From positions 4,518,842 to 4,582,841 of the forward strand of contig OZ020306.1 of the NCBI GenBank assembly GCA_963971305.1: a stretch of 64,000 bases of DNA. Reading direction: 5' to 3'. Shown piece after piece: positions 9,501-19,234 of the stretch (positions are counted from its first letter, which is position 1; every line of letters begins with the position of its first letter). This DNA is from Arcuatula senhousia. Taxonomy: Eukaryota; Mollusca; Bivalvia; Mytilida; Mytilidae. The notes under the pieces are model-generated. The model did not search any database. It worked only from the letters and a program-made list of their open reading frames with translations, and was not told the origin of the DNA. The translations under genes were made by a program, and so were the position numbers.

Positions 9501-12500
9501 ACACAGTAGGAACAGAATCTTGAAATAGAACATCATCATCACACATGTACCACAGTAGAAACAACATCATCATGACACATATACCACAGTGTTAACAGCA
9601 TCATCATCACAAATATACCACAGAGAAACAACATCATCACCACACATGTACCACAGTGGAAACAGAATCTTGAAATAGAACATCATCATCACAAATATAC
9701 CACAGAGGAAACAACATCATCACCACACATGTACCACAGTGGAAACAACATCATCATCAAACATGTCCCACAGTGGAAACATAAACCTGAAATAGAACAT
9801 CATCATCACACATGTGCCACAGTAGAAACAACATCAACATCACACATGTACCACAGTGGAAACAACATCAACACCACACCTGTACCACAGTGGAAATAAC
9901 ATCATCATCACACATGTACCACAATGGAAACAATATCATCATCACACACGTCCCACAGTGGAAACAACATCAACATCACACATGTACCACAGTGGAAACA
10001 ACATCATCATCACACATGTACAATAGAAGACTAGAAAAGATCAATCCTTACACAAAATCATACACTTTGAACAGTCCCACTCTATGTAAGCAATAAATAA
10101 AAAATGAAAGAATGTCACAGGAACTAAGATTCAGAGAAAGGACCAGAAAACAAAAAAAATCTGAAGAATATTAACAATTTACGTTAATTATCAGAGATCA
10201 GTGAAAATATTAAAAATTTGATGTGCAAAACACAAAATATAAAAAAAATATCCACTGAATCCATACAAAGCTAATCCAAAGTAAAAATATTTGTAAGCAG
10301 TGAGAACCCTAGGTAAGAATATCATAAAACTAAGAATTTAAAGTAAGAATATCACTAAACAGCGGGAATTGAAGGTCAGAATATCATCAAACAGCAAGAA
10401 TCTAGAAGAAAAAAAAACACCTGCTTAAAGCAATGAGAATAAATTTGAGAATATAGCTCTTACTTGCATTAAAATGAGACGCACAAGTAAAACACCACTT
10501 AACTGATAATCTAACCCCCCAAAAATAAACATCACAAAGCTGTTGGAATCTATAAAAAGAACATCACCACGAAATTAAACTCTAAGAATAAAATAATAGA
10601 TCATCACCAAACTTTATAAGAATCAAAAAGTAAGAAGATCACCAAGCTACAATAAAAGGCAACACCGAGCACAGCAGGATACGACCGCAACATGTTGGAC
10701 CCTGTACGTTTGCAGCCCAATATGGATTGTCAAATGCTTTGGACACATGCAGCCCATGGTGGACTCACATTTTTAGTTTTTTGACACATGTATTCTTCGG
10801 TGGACTTTCAATGCATATTTTTTATACACTTACACCAACTTTCCATTCATAAGGCACTTTTGACCCCTTCGACCCCTAATATCCCCCAAAGCGGTAGGAT
10901 ATATTGCAAATCTGATTGGAAAACGCAGGCACAGATTTTTACAAGGATTCCAATGAAAAATGATTATGAAAATCGGACTACAAATTAAAAAAAAATTTAG
11001 GTGTGGCCGCCCTTTTTGACCCCTCGAAGCAATGTAACAGTGCAAGACACTTCGAAATTGTCGTTATATTTACCTGACGGAATTTATTGAGGAATACAAT
11101 GAACAAAAATTAACAAAAACGTTTGAAAAAGAAATGCTCTACAGCAGTTTTGTTATAATATCCATTTTACCCCTTTTGGACCCTTTTTCTCTGAATCGGT
11201 AAGGGCCACAATTTCTTAATGCATGCGGAAACTTTCTCTAGTGGTTAGAAACATCATTTTAAAAACAACCTAACAATTGGTCTGTATTTAGTCAGCCAAC
11301 TACAACTAACTTCATGTTAGTTCTAAAACCATTTAGTTAAAACCATTTGCCGACACAAATTAGCTCTTATTTATTGGCGTTTTTTGTCCCCTTTCACCCC
11401 TTAATTCTCGCAAAAATATAGGAGATATTACAAATCTGATTGAAAAATGCAGGCAGTGATTTTTACAAGGATTCCAATAAAAAAAGATTTTGAAAATCGG
11501 ACCACAAATTAAAAAAAAAGTCGATTTTTAGGGTGTGGCCCCTTTTTGACCCCTCATATAGCAATGTTACGGTGCAAGATACATCAAAACTGTTATTAGA
11601 TTTTGTTGACAACATTTATTGAGGAATACAATTAAAAAGAATGATCAAAATCAGATGAAAATTGAACTTGCTACAGACGTTTTGTCAATGCACCTATTTT
11701 AGCCCCTTCTTTTCCTTTTTTACTGAAACGGTTGGGACCAGAAACCCCAAATACAATACCAACCTTCCTTTAGTTATTACAAACATACAATTTGTTCACT
11801 ATAACTAAAGTTATCGCACGGAAACCAAAGTGTCTACAGACGACGACAACGACATCGCCATAACATAATACAATCGCAAAAATTTGCGGACGTATAAAAA
11901 TCCATACTTAGAACATCACCAAGCCACAAAAATCTATACTTTGAATATCACCGAACCATGATAATCAAAAGTTAGAACATAACTAAGCCATGAGAATCAA
12001 AAGTCAGAACATCACCGAACCATGAGAATCAAAAGTTAGAACATCACCGAACCATGAGAATCAAAAGTTAGAACATCACCAAGCCATGATAATCAAAAGT
12101 TAGAACATCAGCAAGCCACAAAAATCTATTCTAAAAACATCGCCATGCAATGAGAATGTCAAGTTCCATCATCTCAAAACACTGTGAATATACTGAGAAA
12201 GAACATCCATCGCCGAATATCAAGAATCTAATGTTTAGTTACAAGGTAACGCAAAACCACGGGACCATCATCAAACAATGACAACCGTTAACTGAAATGA
12301 ACAATTTGAAAATGGAAATTAGTTTTCATAAAAAATGATAGTAGAATTATATAGTTGAAAGGATGAGTGGCAATAAGACCCATTTTTGGCCCAAGATTTA
12401 CCATGAAATTAAAACTGAGCATACAGATGTCTTAAATTGCTGAAACATCGATCAAATAATAGGTTTAAGGAAAATGATAAGCTTTAGTTGTTTTGCCAAT

Positions 12501-14361
12501 CAATTAACTCAAAAAGCTATAAATTAAAGAAAGTGTCCTAATTTCATTGGTTTTTGCGATTTTCACACACATTTTGGTCTCTAAGAAGGTGGGCGCATTC
12601 AAACAACAACTTCATACTTAGATAAAATATGTAAAATGATAAAATCTATCATTTCTAAAAGTTTGAAGTTGTTGTTTTTATGCGACCAATGTTTTCTTAA
12701 GGCAAATATGCACTTGAACCAGCCAAAATTGCTGATTTTCTCTATTTTGTCAAACAAGACTGCTTAATATGATGTCATAATTACGTCACAATGAACAAAA
12801 TTTGCTTTATTCTGTGTGTTTTCTTTTTAACCACAAATAAGTTGATATTTGTTATAAATATCATAATATTTCAACCAACTACATTTTCTTGGGTCTTAAC
12901 GCCCCCATCCTTTGCCAAATAAGATTTTTACATTTTCCAAGACTTGTTACCTTGATTTTAGTTCTTATCAATATCATAAATATACTCAATATATGTTTTT
13001 TAATCACCTAATATGAAGAGCAGCTTTCTCCCAGTCTTTGGTTCTATCACTCCAGCCGAGACAGACGATATACAGGTGACAAAATGATAGGTAACTATAA
13101 AGTTGGCCACTCTTTCCGCTCCAAATACACAGCCACCAAATGCCTGAAAAAGTTAAATCTTTGTAATTCTTATAGAAATATGCGTTTTCCGCTCATTCTT
13201 AACAAATTGTTTTCCTGATTTGGGACTGTATAAAGTTTAACATGTATCCAATTAGCGGAATATCTTTTCGAAATGTAATGATAAGTTTAGTAGTAACATC
13301 TAAAAAGTCAGTTTCATATGTTTTAATGTCCTGTTTTCAACTATTATGTGCCCTGTAGATATGGACAATATGATTACAAATTGTTACTGTTATATCTTGA
13401 AGAATACATTCTTGTTGTTTGCTTCATGCTTCAGATTTTTTTAGTGTGATGAATATTAGTATTGCGACCGAAAGTTTTAACTACCTTCATAATGTCACCC
13501 GCGGCAAACGCCCACTGGATCCCATTGTAGAACACTATCGGTGCCACGACCAGGAACTCTCTATGTTTGATTACTCCTATTGTGGACACTAACACCCCGT
13601 ACATACTGTAAGTCTGGCATTTCTCTGGTCGTGTGGAGTTCCCGTCTATCCCAAACGCGAAGACAAGTGTTGCCGCCACCATACATAAGGAATAGAATCC
13701 TAGAAGACAATACCTTACAATGTCAGCTATGTCTAGTTTAGAAACGTTCTTGTTTTCCATGGGACAAAAGTCGGGTCCACATGGTAGGATAGTTCTGTTA
13801 AGATATAATGAGGAATGGTTCAAGGAAACTGTCTCGTTAGATAAACTATGCTTGTTTGTCTCCATGGACAAAATGAACGTTGAACAAAGTCCTCCGATGG
13901 CCGGGGCAAAGCTTACGGACATGTAATATATTCCAAAAGATGAACTTAGATACTTGCTGGTGTCGTCCCCTTTCGCCTTGCTCAGGTTTGATGAGACCAA
14001 AACTAGATAGGCACCAGTCAGGGAACAGGCAACAGACTGGGCAACGCCACCTATAAACGCAGCTGGTAGCACCGTGTATAGAGCAGGGATGGCGTATGAC
14101 AAAACCAATGGAATTTGTGCTAGCGTCAGACAACAGATGACAGGTTTACTGTTCCAACGTCTGAAAAATGTGGCTGCAAACGGACAAAGAATGGCACCAG
14201 AATAAAAACAAGCCATGGAAAAAAATCCGAGTCCTCCTTCATGGTTAATACTGCTGATTATTCCCTGTAGAGAACCGAATGATACAACCAATAAAAACCA
14301 TCCCAAACAGACGGCGGACAGGTTTCTGTAACTTCTGAGCAGGGTCGGTGTCTTCTCCATT
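6353..14361 (-). CDS. UNC93-like membrane protein, copy A (4 coding exons, 457 aa)
   Basis: The coding exons are 14361-13485, 13143-13008, 8470-8345 and 6588-6353. All borders are AG/GT and the phases fit, giving 1374 coding nt or 457 aa plus stop, the same length I recall for UNC93A. Family signs are an N-terminal membrane helix with SFGSLQG, then LGFFSMACFYSGAILCPFAA, a GGVAQSV...TGAYL helix pair, SSFGIYYMSVSFAPAIGG, a glycosylation-rich loop (NETVSLNHSS, LYLNRT, NVSK), and C-terminal GELFPTNVESAMAVYL and GFGYAHFLCMDTKIYI. UNC93 proteins are multi-pass MFS-like membrane proteins; known members regulate a two-pore K+ channel (C. elegans UNC-93) or traffic Toll-like receptors (UNC93B1). Which role applies here is unknown. 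The start ATG at 14360-14358 lies one base inside the exon. Confidence 0.92.
6771..7868 (-). mobile_element. Dispersed element X in UNC93-A intron 3 (AGCTCACCTGG ... CCAGGTGAGC)
   Basis: It starts agctcacctggaccgaaggt and ends ccaggtgagcgattcaggct followed by cctaggagcctcttgtt. The body has 3-4 degenerate repeats with cagatgacccctta, atagggg and aagctgttgcttgctt. The same family lies in opposite orientation at 52836-54688 and 34022-34580. A fragment near 7608-7757 (aaaactaccgaacttgaatg ... ggtacaggcatttcaaacga) looks like a separate nested piece and has relatives near 33340-33390. Nonautonomous; no coding potential seen. Confidence 0.7.
8345..8470 (-). CDS. UNC93-like copy A, exon 3
   Basis: The acceptor ttctatttcag precedes 8470 and the donor gtatgtac follows 8345. 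It encodes FCFHCGTCIMMMFWTKYPQ, then VLAYVLCVLWGLGSGIYLSQ and SH. Exon 2 leaves one G and exon 3 supplies GT to finish a Gly codon, and exon 3 leaves a G for the Ala codon of exon 4. This exon's 5' edge seeds the adjacent array. Confidence 0.88.
8474..10024 (-). repeat. 49/34-bp minisatellite copied from exon 3 acceptor plus exon start (UNC93-A intron 2)
   Basis: On the minus strand the 49-bp unit is TTCTATTTCAG, the last 11 nt of intron 2, plus 38 nt matching the start of exon 3 (GTTTCTGTTTCCACTGTGG ... GATGATGATG). A 34-bp variant lacks most of the acceptor. About 40 units run back from the true exon, so many copies of the acceptor sequence TCTATTTCAG lie in the last 1.5 kb of the intron. 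Short ORFs here rich in HTCTTVET are by-products. Confidence 0.9.
10679..11905. mobile_element. Nonautonomous DNA element, family Y, in UNC93-A intron 2
   Basis: The left end is ATACGACCGCAACATG and the right end CAAATTTTTGCG-type sequence ending TTGCGGACGTATAAA, giving a short terminal inverted repeat, ATACG(A/T)CCGCAA. Inside are two related modules (around 10855-11165 and 11390-11760), each with gcaaatctgattg-like, acaaggattccaat, gaaaatcgga and gcaatgttac or gcaatgtaac motifs. Matching copies lie at 45906-47091 and 60497-62955. No ORF of note. Confidence 0.7.
11935..12130. repeat. 32-bp minisatellite, UNC93-A intron 2 (about 5 units)
   Basis: The unit is CCATGAGAATCAAAAGTTAG plus AACATCACCGAA. 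It is the short allele of the array at 47105-47765 in copy B, which has about 20 units. Confidence 0.85.
13008..13143 (-). CDS. UNC93-like copy A, exon 2
   Basis: Acceptor aactttttcag before 13143, donor gtgatt after 13008, 136 nt. It encodes AFGGCVFGAERVANFIVTYH, FVTCISSVSAGVIEPKTGRK and LLFIL plus one base. This corresponds to the conserved UNC93 helix pair around a GR-K/R loop. Confidence 0.9.
13485..14361 (-). CDS. UNC93-like copy A, exon 1 (start codon exon)
   Basis: The acceptor atttgatag precedes 14361 and ATG follows one base later. The donor AAG|gtagtt is at 13485. It encodes 292 residues, the first half of the protein. The open frame runs past the donor to 13431, but those residues (VVKTFGRNTNIHH...) are intronic. 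It differs from copy B at about eight residues. Confidence 0.92.
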
Positions 14362-17022
14362 CTATCAAATAAAACAATTCACAGACTGAACACTATTGGT
14401 GTGTGAATGTAAAAGTTGTTAATTATATAATATCATGTAGCATTGTCCCTTAAGTGTGGTTTTTGAGAAAATACGAAAATGCGTAAATTTTACATATCAA
14501 ATACTAGTATACATCTTTGAGTTACACGTATAAGTACACAAATAGACAAAGTACTTTTTGATGTTCTATAGTTTGTCTTAATCATGAAGTTAGACATATG
14601 AAGATTTTTTAAATTGACAACAAAAAAAGTGGAAGAACATTGAAAGCGTTTGTCTACACTTTTCGTCCATAGTTAACTGTTCTTGTTTATAATTAGATGA
14701 ACCATGAACATAGTTTGAAAATAACATTTAACAGTCGGGCGATTAGGTGTTAGCACTAGGGGAATCTTTCCAGGGAGGAAATTTTAAGCACATGGGAGGC
14801 ATCGAAACGCATGAAATTGAAAGATTCTTCCAGAGCTAATACCGTTTCACTCGACTGTTTTGTTATTTTCAGACATGATTTTTTGTAATTACTTTGTATC
14901 TAAATTAAGATCTAGTCTGCTTCTCGATGGTTTAGTTTAGTTTTCTGGTTTTCTATATTCCTTAGCATTATCTATTTATATAGATACAGTAAATGTATAT
15001 TTAAAAATTGAAATATAAATCGTCTCACATCTTCTAATGCGAAGTAGACAAATGCCTTGTAACTGACAACATATAATAAGATTTGATTCAATACCAGAAT
15101 AACCCCTTTCCCTACCAGATAATTATAAACTATAGGGGTTACACAGAAGCAGAAATTAACTTCAATTGGTTAAACCTGGTTTAACCCACCAATCCATTTC
15201 ATCTGAAATGCATGTACCATGTCGGGGTGTGTCTTCGCCTTGTTTTGTCCCTTTGTTCTTGGATATTTGAGATAAATCATCCCAGTTCGGACGGTACTTT
15301 AATTATTACCTTTATTGAAAAAGGTAATACTGCATGGACGTTTAATAGGACTAGATTTGTAGTTTCGACCCCAAGAAATCATCCAAAATGTTTTGTTTTT
15401 TGTCTCGCCTTCGACGAATGTCGCAAAAGGCGAGACTTAAGTATGGTGATTCCAGTGGTGGCAGTGTCCACAATTGTTAAAGTTTGTTCTTAAGTCTGTT
15501 ATATGTGAACAGTTTTATATGGTACACAATTGATATTTGGTATACAGATGCATTAGCATCAGTACAAATCAGTCCTGCAATCAAGGTCTACCAACGTTGA
15601 AAGTACAGATTAGGCTTAATGTTAACGTTATATGTTACTTCTGTTTACCATGAAGCAGTTATATAACACTATTGATATTGGGTATGCACTTGCATTAACA
15701 TCAGTACAGATCAATTTCAAATCGACTTGATTTTGCCAATGAAAACGTTTTTTCTAACGTTTATTTAATATGAAGAAGTCATGGTACACTTGTACAGACC
15801 CTTGCCGTACTCATTTGGTTTGATGGTATTTCTTATATATTTTATGAAAGGATATGGAGTAAATGAACATGAGACCACAACAAATATGTAAACTCTAACT
15901 GCAATTAATTTATATGAGCTGTATGGCCATTATGTCTTTTTTATCATATTTATTTGTAGTAAGTAATGTTACGACATTGATATAAACTATTAAGTTGCAT
16001 TTGCACCAGAACGGATCGAATTTATGAGTAATTGCCAGTACTGTATTCAGCATTTTAATTGCATTTTATACTGTGTCCAGGTGCTACAGGCGAGACAAAT
16101 CTCTGTGTTTACAGTTTATTTTATAAAAAGGAGGACCCGGACTACAATTCCCAGCTTGAAAACTTCCAAAGATACACTCTGGAGGTCTATAAAAGTTGAT
16201 TGATTTAAACGTAAAACAAAGTCCTATATTCAATATATCCTGTTATTGTATAGTCCATTTGAGTTCTATAAATCAACGAAAAATCTTTTAAATTTTTTTG
16301 TCTCTCAAATAAAATTTATTTTTTAAACACAAATAAACTTTTTATTAGTATACGAACTCTGATAGCAAAAACCAAAATGTTATCATCTGAAACAAAAAAG
16401 TTTTCCATATGGTCTAATGCTAAATATTTCACCGATTTTAATAATACCTTAAATGGTGTGTTTATCTGACGGAACAGCCAGGTGTTGGGCCACCTGAAAA
16501 TAATTGAAAGGACTAACAATAGGAGATAAGATGACCAATTATGAACAAAGGATTTTTAAAGGTATACGGAGCAAATGCTGTTCCTGGTCACTAGGTTGTA
16601 CTCCCGTGGATTTTTATGAATTTTTGGTCCATTTTTACTATTAAGGTCTATCAATGGAAAACATTTTTATTAATCATGAAAAAATTTTGAAATTTTATGC
16701 CTGAGTTCGTATGCCATTAAAAAGTCATGGCTTACTAAAATAGTTAAAATATTTTGCAAGACGTTAATTTACAAGCCATTTTTCGTTGATTTATAAAACT
16801 CAAACGGACTATACCAAAAAAGCTTTTCTGCATCGATGTATGAATGTTGTATACGTTCAGTATGCAGAGCTATTATGGTCTACTAGTATAATGTTTCATT
16901 TAAACCCTGATAAAAACTTTGATACATTTTAAAACTAACGATTCCGCCATCAAAGAATAGGATGAGGACTTAATTTGAAATTGAAATGAAAAAAATAATT
17001 TAATAAACATGATGTAACTTAC
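14362..17022. other. UNC93-A 5' intron with a copy-A-specific insertion (about 15276-16850)
   Basis: No gene seen. The flanks match 50033-51331 of copy B. Copy A carries about 1.6 kb extra between gatatttgagataaatcat and atacgttcagta. It includes a hairpin GTCTCGCCTT...AAGGCGAGAC at 15402-15436 and a second GGCGAGAC at 16089-16096. A bivalve-type dispersed element may explain it, but its ends were not settled. Confidence 0.55.
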
Positions 17023-17160
17023 CTTTGGTTTGACTCTCCACATATAAAAATTGGTCACAAATCTGTCGTTCACCCCTATCTTTTAACACAAAGTGCACAT
17101 GGAATGCTGTCACTCATCCCCCATCTTCCTTAACAAGGCTGACACATCCTTACAAAGATA
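17023..17160 (-). other. Likely 5' non-coding exon of UNC93-like copy A (upstream limit uncertain)
   Basis: On the minus strand GAGAGTCAAACCAAAG is followed by gtaagttac, a strong donor, and the same is conserved in copy B. The downstream coding exon has an acceptor one base before its ATG, so an upstream non-coding exon is required. The start is an estimate. Confidence 0.45.
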
Positions 17161-17521
17161 TGACAGTTTCATGTCTGTCCAGTATGTAAAATTAACAATT
17201 AATACCATATAATAGATGTCACTTTAGGTTAAAGTACATGTCCATGCACCTTAACACGATCATTATCATTTTTTATGATCCTTGCTGATAGACGTATCAA
17301 TCTTGTAAAATTGGTGAAATTTAATACATTGGGGAAAAAACCCACTTGGATGCTCTCGCTTGCTCATGTTGCTTGCTTTAGCGATATAATCAGTCTTTCT
17401 GGCCTTATTCGTCGTAATATGTCTTCAGAAAAAAATCCGTCACAATTTTCTGAGAGAACTACTTTCGTCTTTTTAAAACTCAAAATAGAAATACATCTTC
17501 TTTGGAGACGGTACTTTCAAT

Positions 17522-17876
17522 TTACCAACAAACAACGGAATTATGAGTTTTTTGCCGGGCAGGGTCATCTTCCGTTGTTTATTATGAGTTTTTTTTTTTT
17601 GCCCGACAGGGTCATCTTCCGTTGTTTATTATGAGATTTTTTTTTGCCCGACAGGGTCATCTTCCGTTGTTTATTATGAGTTTTTTTTGCCCGACAGGGT
17701 CATCTTCCGTTGTTTGTTATGAGTTTTTCGCCCGGCAGGGTCATCTTCCGTCGTTTGTTATGAGTTTTTTGCCGGGCAGGGTCATCTTCCGTTGTTATTA
17801 TGAGTTTTTTGCCGGGCAGGGTCATCTTCCGTTGTTTATTATGAGTTTTTTTTTTTTTGCCCGACAGGGTCATCTG
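17522..17876 (+). repeat. About 41-bp minisatellite upstream of UNC93-A (8 units)
   Basis: The unit is GCCGGGCAGGGTCATCTTCC plus GTTGTTTATTATGAG and a T-run of variable length. It abuts the same flank (ggtactttcaatttaccaac) as the copy B array but reads in the opposite orientation there. The array forms the junction between the two duplicated blocks. Confidence 0.88.
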
Positions 17877-18610
17877 CTCAACATTCCAATAGTATGGTAT
17901 TTTTTTTTTTCAATTAATTCATTGTTTTGACTTTGAATATAGTATGTAAAAATTATCCTATAAGTGAAGATTATTTTTACATAATTTTTGTAATTTTTTT
18001 ACTCGTATATATTTGTGAATTATGTTACAGATTTATCGTCAGTTTATATGTTTTATTTTATGCATTTACTAATTGAAATCCAATTATGAATATTATTTAA
18101 TGATTAGGTTTTATCCGTCCATATTTTATCTTATATGATTGTCCCTTGGTAATGTATTGAGTAAACAAGCTTTAACTTATTTGATATCTTATAAGGTTTT
18201 TTTTAAGAATAAATGTTTTAGAAACTCATATTTTTTCCTCAATACTTCAGTATTGGTTTTATTGCTTTCCATTTTCACCAAAATCTAAGCGGTGAGCAGT
18301 ACGTATGTATCACGCTGTTTTTACAATTTTACATGATAACTATTTTTAATGGTTGTTGTGTCATGTCTAAGTACACATGATTTTTCTCATTATCGATAAA
18401 ATGCTTGTACTTTGTCTTACACAATCTATGCTTCGTGTTTTTAATTTTCATTTTGTGTTTTTAATGTGGGACACTACGGATATTCACATTTTTTCCCCTT
18501 ACTCCATCATTCACTACCTGAATTAGGAGACCATATTCATATATGTGTATCTCCTAGCCTACTTTGATATCTAGATCTGTCTGATTATTTCCCTTTAAAC
18601 TGTCTCTCTC
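17872..18610. repeat. Segmental duplication, copy B left part: UNC93-B 3' UTR and C-terminal tail
   Basis: It matches 5685-6409. It contains the minus-strand code for the tail DSLKGNNQTDLDIKVG and its TAG (18553-18555), now cut from the rest of exon 4 by the 23-kb insertion. Confidence 0.88.
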
Positions 18611-18657
18611 GAGGTATTTAAATGGTCTATAATGATCCTTAAGACCACGGTCTTATT
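18611..18657 (+). repeat. Left terminal inverted repeat of the 23-kb element
   Basis: It runs GAGGTATTTAAA through GATCCTTAAGACCACGGTCT and TATT. The inner 24 nt and outer 12 nt are identical to the right TIR, and the four mismatches fall between. AAGACCACGGTCTT is an imperfect palindrome. Confidence 0.9.
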
Positions 18658-18713
18658 GGGTATCCGCACCCAAGTTTCGGTCCTCGAAACAAAATATCCC
18701 CGAAAATTTCAAA

Positions 18714-18824
18714 ATGGATGAGATAGATAATATTTTACAAAAGAAGGTTAAAAAACAAAAGAAAAGAGCATTTGGGCACACAAAAAAAGATATACTCAAC
18801 CAGGAGAGTTGCCTTATGACATAA
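18714..18824 (+). pseudogene. Small Lys-rich ORF next to left TIR, possible remnant of an element gene
   Basis: ATG at 18714 opens MDEIDNILQKKVKKQKKRAF, ending at TAA 18822-18824. A second frame continues the Lys/Arg-rich character (PYDISTRKRQKRAFCTCIS), ending at a possible donor CAG|gttaaa near 18897. This could be a frameshifted first exon of an element-encoded protein. The family is not recognised and it may be chance. Confidence 0.25.
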
Positions 18825-19234
18825 GTACAAGAAAGAGGCAAAAGAGGGCTTTTTGTACGTGTATTTCAAATCATGATATTAATATAATGATGCAGGTTAA
18901 ACCTGTGACGCTCCCGAAGTTTGAACGTATCCTTAAATATGTTACAAGCTAAAATAAGTTTTCAAATGTTTATTGGGCAATTATTATTCGAAAATAAAAA
19001 CAAAGTAGCTTTTTTGTGGGTCCTTTGTGCGCTTAATGACGTCAGGAATTTTCAAAGAAAAAAGCGTTAAAGAGACGCAGAAAGTCCGGGAAACCTCGCG
19101 TGATTTACCGGACGTTGAAGGAAAATTGAGCCCATAGTACAACTAGAATATTGACATTTCTACCATAATCGCTCCCTTCGGGAGCGTATAATACATTCAT
19201 CCTATTCTTACACAACAACCCTTGCTTTTAACTG

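Larger units (their letters stand above)
5685..17870. repeat. Segmental duplication, copy A (about 12 kb with UNC93-like gene)
   Basis: This block matches 17872-18610 plus 41939 to about 51850 across exons, introns, minisatellites and flanks. It joins copy B at 17870-17880, where the 41-bp array (gacagggtcatc) runs directly into tgctcaacattcc, the block's left edge. Copy-specific differences are an extra stretch at about 15276-16850 in A, and in B the 23-kb insertion, a MITE near 51030 and a rearranged intron 3. Confidence 0.85.

Noticed and set aside
8692..10096. ORFs rich in HHHHTCTTVETT
   Set aside because: They lie on the strand opposite UNC93 in the exon-edge minisatellite and have no independent support; the same applies to 44086-44498.
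13720..13926. Plus-strand ORF MSAMSSLETF... (and its twin at 49391-49597)
   Set aside because: Antisense shadow of UNC93-like exon 1.
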